A stretch of 64,000 bases of DNA from Pseudomonadota bacterium (GTDB taxonomy: Bacteria; Pseudomonadota; Gammaproteobacteria; Xanthomonadales; Xanthomonadaceae), in contig JAFEBW010000025.1 in assembly GCA_018242445.1 (NCBI GenBank), positions 47,709 to 111,708 of the forward strand, given 5' to 3'. Position numbers and translations under genes: made by a program. Positions 20,999-29,697 of the stretch are shown here, one piece after another. Within the stretch, counting starts at the first letter, position 1. Each line of letters begins with the position of its first letter. The notes under the pieces were generated by a model. It saw only the letters and a program-made list of their open reading frames with translations, searched no databases and was not told the origin of the DNA.

Positions 20999-22510
20999 AT
21001 GAACATCCAAGCATCCAACGCATCGCGGTTCGCGCGCGTGTCTTTGCTGCTGACCACGGCGCTGGGCGCGATGCTCGCCGGCTGCGTGAGCATGCAGGGG
21101 CTGCAACCGCAGGCCGGCCCGGCATCGGCCGATCATCTGCAAATGCGCCGCACGCTGTCGGGCGCGACCTTGACGCCAGCGGCGTGGCCGCGCGCGGCTT
21201 GGTGGAAGGCGCTGGGCGACAGCCAGCTCGATGCGCTCGTCGACGAGGCGCTTTCTGGCAATCCATCCATCGCCGCGGTGGATGCGCGGGTGCGCATTGC
21301 GCTGGCGCAGGCCGGCGCGCAGGACGCCGCACGCCAGCCCAGGCTCGGCGCGCAGGCGCAATACAGCGGCATTGCCGTGCCCTCGACGCTGGCCCCGCCG
21401 CCGTTCGGCGGGCACTTCCTCTCGGCCAACCTCTGGACGCTCGGCGGCAGCTACGCGCCGGACTTGTGGGGCGGCCATCGCGCAGCGTGGGAAGCGGCGG
21501 TGGATCAGGCGCATGCCGCGCAGGTGGATGCGCAGGCGGCGCGGATGACGTTGGCGGCGGGCGTGGTGCAGGTCTATGTCGAGCTCGATCATGCCGGCAC
21601 ACTCCAGGCGCTCGCCGAGCAGGAAGTCCAGCGCGCCGCATCGGTGCGCGGGTTGACCGCGCAGCGCGCCAGGGCCGGCATCGACGGCGATTTCCAGTTG
21701 CGTCAGGCCGACGCCGCCGTGGCTGCGGCCCAGCGCGGCGTGGAAGCGGTGCAGGAGCAGCAAGCGCAATTGCGCGCGCAGTTGGCCGCGTTGCTGGGGC
21801 AGGGCCCGGATCGCGGCCTGCGCATCACGCCGCCGAAGGCGCTCGAAGCCGCGCCGCTGGCTCTGCCGTCGGACTTGCCCAGCGGCCTGCTCGCGCGCCG
21901 CCCCGACGTGGTGGCCGCGCGCTGGCGGGTGGAAGCGGCCGCGCGCGGTGTCGCGGCGATGAAGGCGCAGTTCTATCCGAACATCAACCTCAACCTCACC
22001 GCCGGGCTGGCCTCGTCCTCGTTGTCCACGCTGTTCGAGGCGCCATCGCGCTACGCGATGATCGGGCCGTCCCTGGCGTTGCCGATCTTCGACGGCGGCC
22101 GCCTGCGTGCCGGATTGGCCGAGCACGATGCGGGCTTCGATGCGGCGGTGGCGCAGTACGACCAGACCCTCGTGGACGCCGTGCACGACGTGGCCGCGCA
22201 GGTGATCGCGCTGCGCGCGCTCGATGCCCAGATCGCCACCCAGCAACAGGCCGAGAACGCCGCCCGCGCGGCGTGGGATCTGGCCGCGGAACGCTACAAG
22301 GGCGGCTTGTCGAACCAGCTCGACGTGCTCACGGTGCAGCAGGCGCTGTTGCGCGCGCGCCAGCAAAGCGCCGACCTGCGCGCGCAGCGCATCGTCGCCA
22401 CGGTGAAATTGGTGCAGGCGCTGGGCGGCGGTTTTGCTGCCGACGGCGAGCTGGCTGCCCCGAGTACGGCACCGGATACCGAGTTGCCACGACGGCCGTG
22501 GGCGCGGTGA
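20999..22510 (+). CDS. efflux outer membrane lipoprotein (NodT/OprM family)
   Basis: About 503 aa. A lipobox LAGC places the lipidated Cys near residue 29. Two OEP repeats follow, with TolC-like motifs such as WWKALGDSQLDALVDEALSGNPS and RRPDVVAARWRVEAA. It would form the outer-membrane exit duct of the EmrAB pump encoded downstream. A GTG at 20990 overlapping the marR stop is an alternative start; the ATG at 20999 keeps a normal lipoprotein signal. Confidence 0.9.
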   Translation: MNIQASNASRFARVSLLLTTALGAMLAGCVSMQGLQPQAGPASADHLQMRRTLSGATLTPAAWPRAAWWKALGDSQLDALVDEALSGNPSIAAVDARVRIALAQAGAQDAARQPRLGAQAQYSGIAVPSTLAPPPFGGHFLSANLWTLGGSYAPDLWGGHRAAWEAAVDQAHAAQVDAQAARMTLAAGVVQVYVELDHAGTLQALAEQEVQRAASVRGLTAQRARAGIDGDFQLRQADAAVAAAQRGVEAVQEQQAQLRAQLAALLGQGPDRGLRITPPKALEAAPLALPSDLPSGLLARRPDVVAARWRVEAAARGVAAMKAQFYPNINLNLTAGLASSSLSTLFEAPSRYAMIGPSLALPIFDGGRLRAGLAEHDAGFDAAVAQYDQTLVDAVHDVAAQVIALRALDAQIATQQQAENAARAAWDLAAERYKGGLSNQLDVLTVQQALLRARQQSADLRAQRIVATVKLVQALGGGFAADGELAAPSTAPDTELPRRPWAR

Positions 22511-23037
22511 ATGGTGATTGGTGAGCGATGCGCGAGGCTTTTCTCCTTCCCCCGCTTGCGGGGGGGTAATGAGGCGCGCATACGAACTGCCGGTGGCAGT
22601 TCGTGCGCCGAAGAACGCCCGGCAGGGCAGGACAGGCTGGGATGGGGGCAGATTTTCGCGTCGTGCTTCCAACCTGATCCCAAAGTTATCGATTCAGGCT
22701 TCGTCGCTAGTGAAGTGGGTGCCCTCATCCGCCCTTCGGGCACCCCCGCCTTCGCGGGGGCAGGCTCTTCCCCCGGAGGGGGAAGGAAGAAACCGCCTCA
22801 TCCCTCCGGGAGAGGCCGACGCGCCGTAGGCGCCGCGGGTGAGGGAATGCTGTGTCAGGTCTTGGAGAACACCGCACCCGAACCAACCCATGCAGGCAGG
22901 TGGATGGATTTGAGGAGCCGAATCACCAATCACCAATCACGAAGTACCCAGCATGCCCCCTCATTTCGTGAAAGCCCTGCTGCCAACTGCCTACTGAACA
23001 CCTTCTGTCTTCCGTCCTCTGTTCCCTGTCCTCCGCA
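22511..23037. repeat. 527-bp repeat-filled spacer inside the efflux operon
   Basis: No gene is seen. It contains a CTTCCCCCGC/GCGGGGG hairpin (about 22549-22567), a palindrome ACGAACTGCC GGT GGCAGTTCGT (about 22583-22605), a copy of the CCCTCATCCGCCC...GAGGGAATG element (22724-22850) nearly identical to 11921-12055, and an AATCACC heptamer run at about 22919-22942. It separates the outer-membrane factor gene from emrA. Confidence 0.8.
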
Positions 23038-24264
23038 ATGAACACTCCCAATCCCGCCGCAGAATCCGCCCCGCAAGGCAAACCCCGCCAGCGCAGCAAG
23101 GCGCTGCGCATCCTCGTGCTGGTGCTGGTGCTGGTCGGCATCGGCTGGGCAGTGTGGTACGTCCTGATCGGGCGCTGGCACGAATACACCGACGATGCCT
23201 ACGTCGGCGGCAACATCGTGCAGATCACCCCGATGGTGCCAGGCACGGTCACGCGCATCGGCGCGGACGACGGCCAGCTCGTGCAGGCCGGGCAGCTGCT
23301 GGTGCAGATGGATTCGGCCGATACCGCCGCGGCGCAGGCGCAGGCCGAGGCCGTGCTGGCACGCACGGTGCGGCAGGTGCGCGGCATCTATCGCGGCATC
23401 GATTCATCACAGGCGGTGCTGGCCACGCGCAAGGCCGACCTCGACCGCGCCCGGGCCGATTTCGAGCGGCGCAAGGGACTGGCGAATAGTGGCGCTGTAT
23501 CCGCCGAGGAACTTGCGCACGCGCGCGCGCAACTGGAAGCCGCGCAGGCGGCCTTCGATGCGGCGAACCAGAAGCTCGCCAGCGACAGCGTGCTGGTGGA
23601 CAGCGCCGGCGTGGCCGCGCAACCGGACGTCAAGGCCGCCGCGGCCGCACTGCGTCAGGCCTACATCAACAACGCGCGCACGCGGATCGTCGCGCCGGTA
23701 GGTGGCTACGTGGCGCGGCGTTCGGTGCAACTGGGCCAGCGCGTGCAGCCCGGCGCGCCGCTGATGGCGGTGGTGCCGCTGGAACAGGTGTGGGTGGACG
23801 CCAACTTCAAGGAAACCCAGTTGCGCCACATGCGCCTGGGCCAGCAAGTCACGCTGACGTCCGACCTGTACGGCGACGAGGCCGACTACAGCGGGCACGT
23901 GGTCAGTCTCGGCATCGGCACCGGCAGCGCGTTTTCGCTGCTGCCCGCGCAAAACGCCAGCGGCAACTGGATCAAGATCGTGCAGCGCCTGCCGGTGCGC
24001 ATCGCGCTGGATCCGGCGCAGGTGCAACAGCATCCGCTGCGCATCGGCCTGTCGATGGCGGTGGACGTGAGCCTGCACACCGGCGGCGCGATCCTGCCGG
24101 ACAAGGCCACGGAAAAAACCATCCTCGTCACCGATGTGTACGACCGCCAGCGTCAGGAAGCCGATGCGCTGGTGACGAAGATCATCAACGACAACCTGCC
24201 TGCTCAAGCACACGCCGCCGCGACACCGCGTCGTGTGCCGTCGGCCACCGTTGCCACACGTTGA
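23038..24264 (+). CDS. emrA: HlyD/EmrA family efflux periplasmic adaptor
   Basis: 408 aa. One transmembrane helix (about residues 24-46), then DDAYVGGNIVQITPMVPGTVTRIGADDGQLVQAGQLLVQMD, the biotinyl-lipoyl half motif of EmrA proteins, a long coiled-coil hairpin (about 95-200), and the second half with RIVAPVGGYVARRSVQLGQRVQPG. It links the DHA2 pump in the inner membrane to the outer-membrane factor. emrB follows 17 bp downstream. Confidence 0.92.
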   Translation: MNTPNPAAESAPQGKPRQRSKALRILVLVLVLVGIGWAVWYVLIGRWHEYTDDAYVGGNIVQITPMVPGTVTRIGADDGQLVQAGQLLVQMDSADTAAAQAQAEAVLARTVRQVRGIYRGIDSSQAVLATRKADLDRARADFERRKGLANSGAVSAEELAHARAQLEAAQAAFDAANQKLASDSVLVDSAGVAAQPDVKAAAAALRQAYINNARTRIVAPVGGYVARRSVQLGQRVQPGAPLMAVVPLEQVWVDANFKETQLRHMRLGQQVTLTSDLYGDEADYSGHVVSLGIGTGSAFSLLPAQNASGNWIKIVQRLPVRIALDPAQVQQHPLRIGLSMAVDVSLHTGGAILPDKATEKTILVTDVYDRQRQEADALVTKIINDNLPAQAHAAATPRRVPSATVATR

Positions 24265-24281
24265 GCTAGCCCGAGTCGATC

Positions 24282-25844
24282 GTGGCTTCCATCGCTGCCG
24301 ACGCCGCCCCGACCGCCACCGACTTCCGTCCGCCCAGCCTCGCGCTGGCCACGTTCGGATTGTCGCTGGCGACCTTCATGCAGGTGCTCGACACCACCAT
24401 CGCCAACGTGTCGCTGCCGACCATCGCCGGCAACCTCGGTGCCAGCACGTCGCAAGCGACGTGGGTGATCACCTCGTTCGCGGTCAGCAACGCGATCGCG
24501 TTGCCGCTGACCGGCTGGCTGGCCAAGCGCTTCGGCGAAGTGCGGGTGTTCGTGTGGGCCACCGTGCTGTTCTCGCTGGCGTCCTTGTTGTGCGGGCTGG
24601 CGCAGTCGATGGGCATGCTGGTGGTCAGCCGCGCCTTGCAGGGCTTCCTCGCCGGGCCGATGTACCCGCTCACGCAGAGCCTGCTGGTGTCGATCTGGCC
24701 GCGCGAGAAACGCGGCATGGCGCTGGCCCTGCTGGCGATGGTGACGGTCGTTGCGCCCATCGCCGGGCCGATCCTCGGCGGCTGGATCACCGACAACTAC
24801 AGCTGGCCGTGGATCTTCTTCATCAACGTGCCGATCGGCATCTTCGCCAGCACGGTGGTGCGCACCCAGCTCGCCGAGCGCCCCGATCCCACCGAGCACG
24901 CGCCGATCGACTACGTCGGTCTCGTCACCCTCGTGTTGGGCGTGGGCTGCCTGCAGGTGATGCTCGATCTGGGCAACGACGCCGACTGGTTCCACGCCCC
25001 GCACATCGTCGCGCTGGCGATCGTGTCGGCGATCAGCCTGGCGATCTTCGTGATCTGGGAAACCACCGACCAGCACCCTTTGGTGGACCTGAGCCTGTTC
25101 CGCCACCGCAATTTCCGGGTCGGCACGCTCGCATTGATCGTGGCTTACGCGGCGTTTTTCTCCATCGGCCTGCTGATGCCTCTGTGGCTGCAACGCGACC
25201 TCGGCTACACCTCGATCTGGGCGGGCCTGGCGACCGCGCCGATCGGCGTGCTGCCGGTGTTCCTCGCGCCGCTGGTGGGCAAGTACGCCGGGCGCTTCGA
25301 CCTGCGCATGGTGGCCTCCATCGCCTTCGTGGTGATGGCGTTCACCAGCTTCTATCGCGCCGACTTCAATCTCGACGTTCCGTTCAAGGACGTGGCCGGC
25401 ATCCAGTTGTTCATGGGGATTGGCGTGGCGCTGTTCTTCATGCCGGTGCTGACCATCCTGCTGTCGGATCTGGAAGGCCGCGAGATCGCCTCGGGCTCGG
25501 GACTGGCGACCTTCCTGCGCACGCTGGGCGGCAGCTTCGCCGCATCCATCACCACCTTCATGTGGAACGACCGCACCGAAGTCCACCACGCACAGCTCAG
25601 CGAACACATCAGCGCCTATATCCCCGATTCCTATAACGCCGTGCTGAACGCAGGGCAGGGCGACCTGCAACGCGGCGCGGCGATGCTGGATTACATGATC
25701 ACCCGGCAGTCCTCGCAGATCGGCTTCAACGAGATCTTCTGGGCGCTGGGCTGGATCTTCCTGGTCATCATTTCGCTGCTGTGGTTCGCCAGACCGCCGT
25801 TCGGCGCCGGGCCGGGCGCTCCGCCGGGCGGCGGCGGGCACTGA
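24282..25844 (+). CDS. emrB: DHA2 family drug:H+ antiporter (EmrB)
   Basis: 520 aa with about 14 transmembrane helices. Motif C-like and EmrB signatures include ATFMQVLDTTIANVSLPTIAG near the N-terminus, LFSLASLLCGLAQSM, and ASITTFMWNDRTEVHHAQL in the late loop. It exports hydrophobic toxicants with proton antiport. The start is a GTG at 24282. It completes a marR-OMF-emrA-emrB set on one strand. Confidence 0.94.
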   Translation: MASIAADAAPTATDFRPPSLALATFGLSLATFMQVLDTTIANVSLPTIAGNLGASTSQATWVITSFAVSNAIALPLTGWLAKRFGEVRVFVWATVLFSLASLLCGLAQSMGMLVVSRALQGFLAGPMYPLTQSLLVSIWPREKRGMALALLAMVTVVAPIAGPILGGWITDNYSWPWIFFINVPIGIFASTVVRTQLAERPDPTEHAPIDYVGLVTLVLGVGCLQVMLDLGNDADWFHAPHIVALAIVSAISLAIFVIWETTDQHPLVDLSLFRHRNFRVGTLALIVAYAAFFSIGLLMPLWLQRDLGYTSIWAGLATAPIGVLPVFLAPLVGKYAGRFDLRMVASIAFVVMAFTSFYRADFNLDVPFKDVAGIQLFMGIGVALFFMPVLTILLSDLEGREIASGSGLATFLRTLGGSFAASITTFMWNDRTEVHHAQLSEHISAYIPDSYNAVLNAGQGDLQRGAAMLDYMITRQSSQIGFNEIFWALGWIFLVIISLLWFARPPFGAGPGAPPGGGGH

Positions 25845-25885
25845 GCGCGTAAGCTTCATCCATCACGTCATTGCAGGAGCTTCGC

Positions 25886-27784
25886 ATGTACAAATCTGTC
25901 GTCGTCGTTTCCGCGCTCTCGCTCGCCATCGCCGCCGGCCTTGCCAGTGCCGAGGTTCCGCCGCCGCTGGACACGCCTTATCCGGGCACGATCGGCATCC
26001 ATGTCGATGCCACCGACCTGGGCCAGCGCATCTTCCGCATGACCGAGACGATTCCGGTGCAAGCAGGCCAGCTCACCCTGCTGTTCCCGCGCTGGCTGCC
26101 CGGCAATCACGCGCCCAGCGGCCCGATCGACAAGATCGCCGGCATCGTGGTCACCGCCAGCGGCCAGCGCATCGGCTGGAAGCGCGACCCGCTCGACGTG
26201 TACGCCTTCCACATCGAGGTGCCGCAGGGCGTGAGCGCCATCGAGGTGCAGTACCAGTACCTCACGCCCACCGACGGCTCACAGGGCCGCGTGGTGATGA
26301 CGCCGAACCTGCTCAACCTGCAGTGGAACGCGGTGGTGCTGTACCCGGCGGGCCATTACGCCAGCCGCATCGACTACGATGCCAGCGTGAAATACCCGGC
26401 CGGCTGGACGGCTTACACCGCGCTCGACGTGCAGCGGCGCGACGGCGACACGGTGTACTACCAGCCGCAGCCGCTGGACATCCTCGTCGATTCGCCGGTG
26501 TACGCCGGCCGTTACACGAAGCGCTACGAGCTTTCCGCGACGGGGGCGAAGGTGCCGGTCTACCTCGACGTGCTCGCCGATGCGCCCAAGTACCTCGAGG
26601 CCAAGCCCGAGCACCTCGCCCAGCACCGCGAACTGGTGAAGCAGGCGCTGGCGCTGTACGGCGCGCAGCATTACGACCACTACGACTTCCTGTTCTCGCT
26701 GTCCAAGCAACTTGGCGGCAACGGGCTCGAACACCAGCGTTCGAGCGAGGACGGCACCGGCACCGATTACTTCAGCGACTGGGACGCCAAGGTCGGCAGC
26801 AGCGATTTGCTCGGCCACGAGTACACGCATTCGTGGAACGGCAAGTTCCGCCGCCCGGCCGACCTGTGGACGCCCAACTACAACGTGCCGATGCAGGACA
26901 GCCTGCTGTGGGTGTACGAAGGGCAGACGCAGTACTGGGGCAACGTGCTCACCGCGCGCTCGGGCCTGCGCCCGCCGGAGGCATCGCGCGATGCGCTGGC
27001 CGCGGTGGTGGCCACCTACACCGATGGCCGCCCGGGCCTAGCGTGGCGCGACATCCAGGACACCACCAACGACCCGATCATCGCCCAGCGCCGGCCCAAG
27101 CCGTACACCAGTTGGCAGTTGCGCGAGGACTACTACAGCGGCGGGCAGATGATCTGGCTGGACGTGGACGCGACCATCCGCAGCCTCAGCGGCGGCAAGC
27201 GCTCGCTGGACGATTTCGCGCGCGCCTTCTTCGGCGTGGACGATGGACAGTGGAAAGCGCAGAAGACCTACACCTTCGACGACGTGGTCGCCACGCTCAA
27301 CCGTGTGCAGCCCCACGATTGGGCGAAGTTCCTGCGCGACCGCCTCGACGGCAAGGTGCCGCTCGCCGGCGGCATCGAGAAGGCCGGCTGGAAACTGGTC
27401 TATACCGACGAGCCCGGCGCGCTGGCGAAAGCCCGCGCGCGCGAGGACACCTCCGGTGGGCAGGACTTCTTCTACTCGCTGGGCTTTTATGTCGAAGGCA
27501 GCGGCAAGCTGTCCGAGGTGCGCTGGGACAGCCCCGCATTCAACGCCGGCCTCGGCACCGGCATGAGCATCGTGGCGGTGAACGATCTGGCCTTCGACAA
27601 GGATGCCCTCAGCGACGCGGTGAAGGCGGCGAAAACCGAGAAGGCGCCCATTCGCCTGCTGGTGAAGGACTTCAACCAGTTCCGCACCTTCACCCTCGAT
27701 TACCACGACGGACTGCGCTATCCGCATCTGCAGCGCATCGCCGGCACGCCGGATTTGCTGTCGAAGATCATGGCGGCGAAGTAG
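25886..27784 (+). CDS. M61 family glycyl aminopeptidase-like metalloprotease with PDZ domain
   Basis: 632 aa with a signal peptide (MYKSVVVVSALSLAIAAGLASA). The zinc motif HEYTH is at about 311-315 in LLGHEYTHSWNGKFRRPADL, and the third ligand Glu is in WVYEGQTQYWG. A C-terminal PDZ-like segment (about 515-610) includes VRWDSPAFNAGLGTGMSIVAVN. The family removes N-terminal Gly/Ala from peptides. The ATG at 25886 has CAGGAGC upstream. It is probably periplasmic or secreted. Confidence 0.93.
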   Translation: MYKSVVVVSALSLAIAAGLASAEVPPPLDTPYPGTIGIHVDATDLGQRIFRMTETIPVQAGQLTLLFPRWLPGNHAPSGPIDKIAGIVVTASGQRIGWKRDPLDVYAFHIEVPQGVSAIEVQYQYLTPTDGSQGRVVMTPNLLNLQWNAVVLYPAGHYASRIDYDASVKYPAGWTAYTALDVQRRDGDTVYYQPQPLDILVDSPVYAGRYTKRYELSATGAKVPVYLDVLADAPKYLEAKPEHLAQHRELVKQALALYGAQHYDHYDFLFSLSKQLGGNGLEHQRSSEDGTGTDYFSDWDAKVGSSDLLGHEYTHSWNGKFRRPADLWTPNYNVPMQDSLLWVYEGQTQYWGNVLTARSGLRPPEASRDALAAVVATYTDGRPGLAWRDIQDTTNDPIIAQRRPKPYTSWQLREDYYSGGQMIWLDVDATIRSLSGGKRSLDDFARAFFGVDDGQWKAQKTYTFDDVVATLNRVQPHDWAKFLRDRLDGKVPLAGGIEKAGWKLVYTDEPGALAKARAREDTSGGQDFFYSLGFYVEGSGKLSEVRWDSPAFNAGLGTGMSIVAVNDLAFDKDALSDAVKAAKTEKAPIRLLVKDFNQFRTFTLDYHDGLRYPHLQRIAGTPDLLSKIMAAK

Positions 27785-27793
27785 GGCGGAAAG

Positions 27794-27891
27794 CTGGGGA
27801 CTGGGGACTGGGGACTGGGGACTGGGGACTCGGGACTCGGGACTCGGGACTCGGGACTCGGGACTCGGGAGTCGGGAGTCGGGAGTCGGGA
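27794..27891. repeat. tandem heptanucleotide array, 14 copies
   Basis: Fourteen uninterrupted 7-base units: CTGGGGA five times, CTCGGGA six times, GTCGGGA three times. It begins ten bases after the M61 peptidase stop. A further five units occur at 28024-28058. The three blocks of variant units show local unit duplication, as expected from strand slippage, so copy number probably differs between strains. Confidence 0.95.
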
Positions 27892-27904
27892 AAGGCTGGT
27901 TGCT

Positions 27905-28300
27905 TTTCACTCCTTCCCCCGCTTGCGGGGGAAGGCTGGGATGGGGGCGGCACGTCGCGACTCCCCCCACCCCAACCCTCCCCCGCAGGCGGGGGAGGGA
28001 GTTCACCGGGCGCTCCGAAGAACGTCGGGACTCGGGACTCGGGACTCGGGACTCGGGAAAATTTTCTCCTTCCCCCGCTTGCGGGGGAAGGTACCCGACT
28101 GCGGAGGCAGGATGCCGGAGCGAACGGCGAAGCCGGCCCGCAGGGTGCGCCGCAGGAGCGGCGCATAAGGCGGATGGGGGAAGCTTTGCGCTGCGGCGGC
28201 CATGCCCCCACCCCATCCCCCCCGCAGGCGGGGGAGGGGTTGGTGTGTCGACTTGCCTTGGGAGCACCGGATCATGATTCCGCCTTCTCCCGCTCGCAGG
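27905..28300. repeat. cluster of palindromic GC-rich repeats
   Basis: Several copies of the CTTCCCCCGCTTGCGGGGGAAG hairpin family lie at about 27914-27936, 27975-28002, 28068-28092 and 28220-28240, with GGCTGGGATGGGGGC or CCCCACCCCAACCCTCC arms. Heptamers are interspersed at 28024-28058. No gene is supported in 27785-28300. The cluster lies between the M61 gene and the second AI-2E gene, both on the plus strand. Confidence 0.8.
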
Positions 28301-28308
28301 AGGCGATG

Positions 28309-28476
28309 ATGCCTGTTTACGAACTGCCATTATGGATCGCGCCCATAAATAGTAGGAGCCTTGCGTGGTTTTTGTGGTCTGATGCGATAGGGGCAAAGAA
28401 GTTGAACGCCTGCGTATCAGACTATTTGAGGGCCGAATCAATAGTTCGCGTGACGAAGAATGCCCGGCCGGGCTGA
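28309..28476 (+). CDS. possible small protein, unrecognised
   Basis: A 55-codon frame begins MPVYELPLWIAPINSRS and ends in KNARPG. It has AGGAGG five bases before the ATG and is less GC-rich than its surroundings, with rare codons for this genome. It lies inside a repeat-rich spacer, and its ends resemble the arms of a repeat seen at 22570-22625, so it may be an insertion within that element rather than a gene. No family is recognised. Confidence 0.22.
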   Translation: MPVYELPLWIAPINSRSLAWFLWSDAIGAKKLNACVSDYLRAESIVRVTKNARPG

Positions 28477-28664
28477 AAGTGCCGCAGGCGAGCGGGGGTG
28501 ATGACTCAGCCCCGCGTGATTGCCCTGTGAGCTGCCAGCCCCGGATTACGCTTCGCCGCATCCGGGCCGCGTGCTGTATCCGGGCTGCGTGCTCTGTCCT
28601 CTGTCTTCAGTCCTCTGACATGCCAAACTGCGCATCCAGTAGTCAGCGTTGGAGCGCCGTCGCC

Positions 28665-29669
28665 ATGGATTCATCCCGCCGCATCGCCATCGCCAGCCAT
28701 GCGCTCGCTGCGGCAGCGGCCTTGCTGGCGCTGCCGCTGCATCTGCTGCCGGCGCTGGTGGCCGGGCTGATGGTCTACACCGTGGTGGTGATGATCGCGC
28801 CCAAGCTCGAAGGCCGCTTGCCCGGCTCGGCATCGCGGCAGATCGTGGTGGCGGCGATCGGGGTGCTGGTCGTCGCCGCGGTCGCCGGCCTGATCGTCGG
28901 CGGTGTGGAACTGGCGCGCACCGAACTGTCCGGGCCGGATGCGCTGCCCGATCGCATCATGCCGATCATCGACCGCGCCCGCGCGCAGTTGCCGCCATCC
29001 ATCGTCGATCGCCTGCCGATGAGCAGCGACGAGTTGCGGGCCAGCATGGGCGAGTTGGCGCGCAAGCATTCCGAACAACTGCAACTGGCCGGCAAGGCCA
29101 CCTTGCTGGTGTTCGGCCGCATCCTCATCGGCTTGATCATCGGCATGATGGTGGCGCTGGCGCACGAGCGCGGGTCGGCGCGGGAAGGGCCGCTGGCGCA
29201 GGCATTGGCGCTGCGCTGCGAGCGGCTGGCGCGATCCTTCCGCGAGATCGTGTTCGCGCAGGGCAAGATCGCCGCGGTCAACACCGCGTTCACGATGGTT
29301 TTTCTGATGGTGGCGATGCCGCTGGCTGGATTTCATCTGCCGCTGGCGAAAACCCTGGTGGTGGTGACCTTCGTGGTCGGCCTGTTGCCGGTGGTCGGCA
29401 ACCTGATATCCAACTCCCTGATCGTGGTCTCGGCCTTGTCGGTGTCGCCGGTTGCTGCGCTGATCGCGCTGGTGTTCCTCGTGCTGCTGCACAAGCTCGA
29501 ATACTTCCTCAACGCGCGCATCGTCGGCGGGCAGATCCGTGCCAAGGCCTGGGAACTGCTGCTGGCGATGCTGGTGTTGGAAGCGGCCTTCGGCATGGCC
29601 GGCGTGGTCGCCGCGCCGATCTACTACGCGTGGTTGAAGACCGAGCTGAAGGCGGAAGGCTTGATTTGA
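28665..29669 (+). CDS. AI-2E family transporter (second copy)
   Basis: 334 aa, a membrane protein with an N-terminal pair of helices, a soluble helical segment (about 95-140), and a C-terminal helical cluster ending AFGMAGVVAAPIYYAWLKTELKAEGLI, recognisable as AI-2E/PerM-like but divergent from the one at 18583. The start ATG 28665 follows a long repeat-rich region. The substrate is unknown. It converges with the ABC exporter downstream. Confidence 0.8.
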   Translation: MDSSRRIAIASHALAAAAALLALPLHLLPALVAGLMVYTVVVMIAPKLEGRLPGSASRQIVVAAIGVLVVAAVAGLIVGGVELARTELSGPDALPDRIMPIIDRARAQLPPSIVDRLPMSSDELRASMGELARKHSEQLQLAGKATLLVFGRILIGLIIGMMVALAHERGSAREGPLAQALALRCERLARSFREIVFAQGKIAAVNTAFTMVFLMVAMPLAGFHLPLAKTLVVVTFVVGLLPVVGNLISNSLIVVSALSVSPVAALIALVFLVLLHKLEYFLNARIVGGQIRAKAWELLLAMLVLEAAFGMAGVVAAPIYYAWLKTELKAEGLI

Positions 29670-29697
29670 CAGCGAGAGCCGACTGTCGCGGATGATC

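Noticed and set aside
22511..23041. Open frame through the repeat spacer before emrA
   Set aside because: It only translates palindromic repeats; the same peptide-like strings appear from unrelated copies of the repeat.
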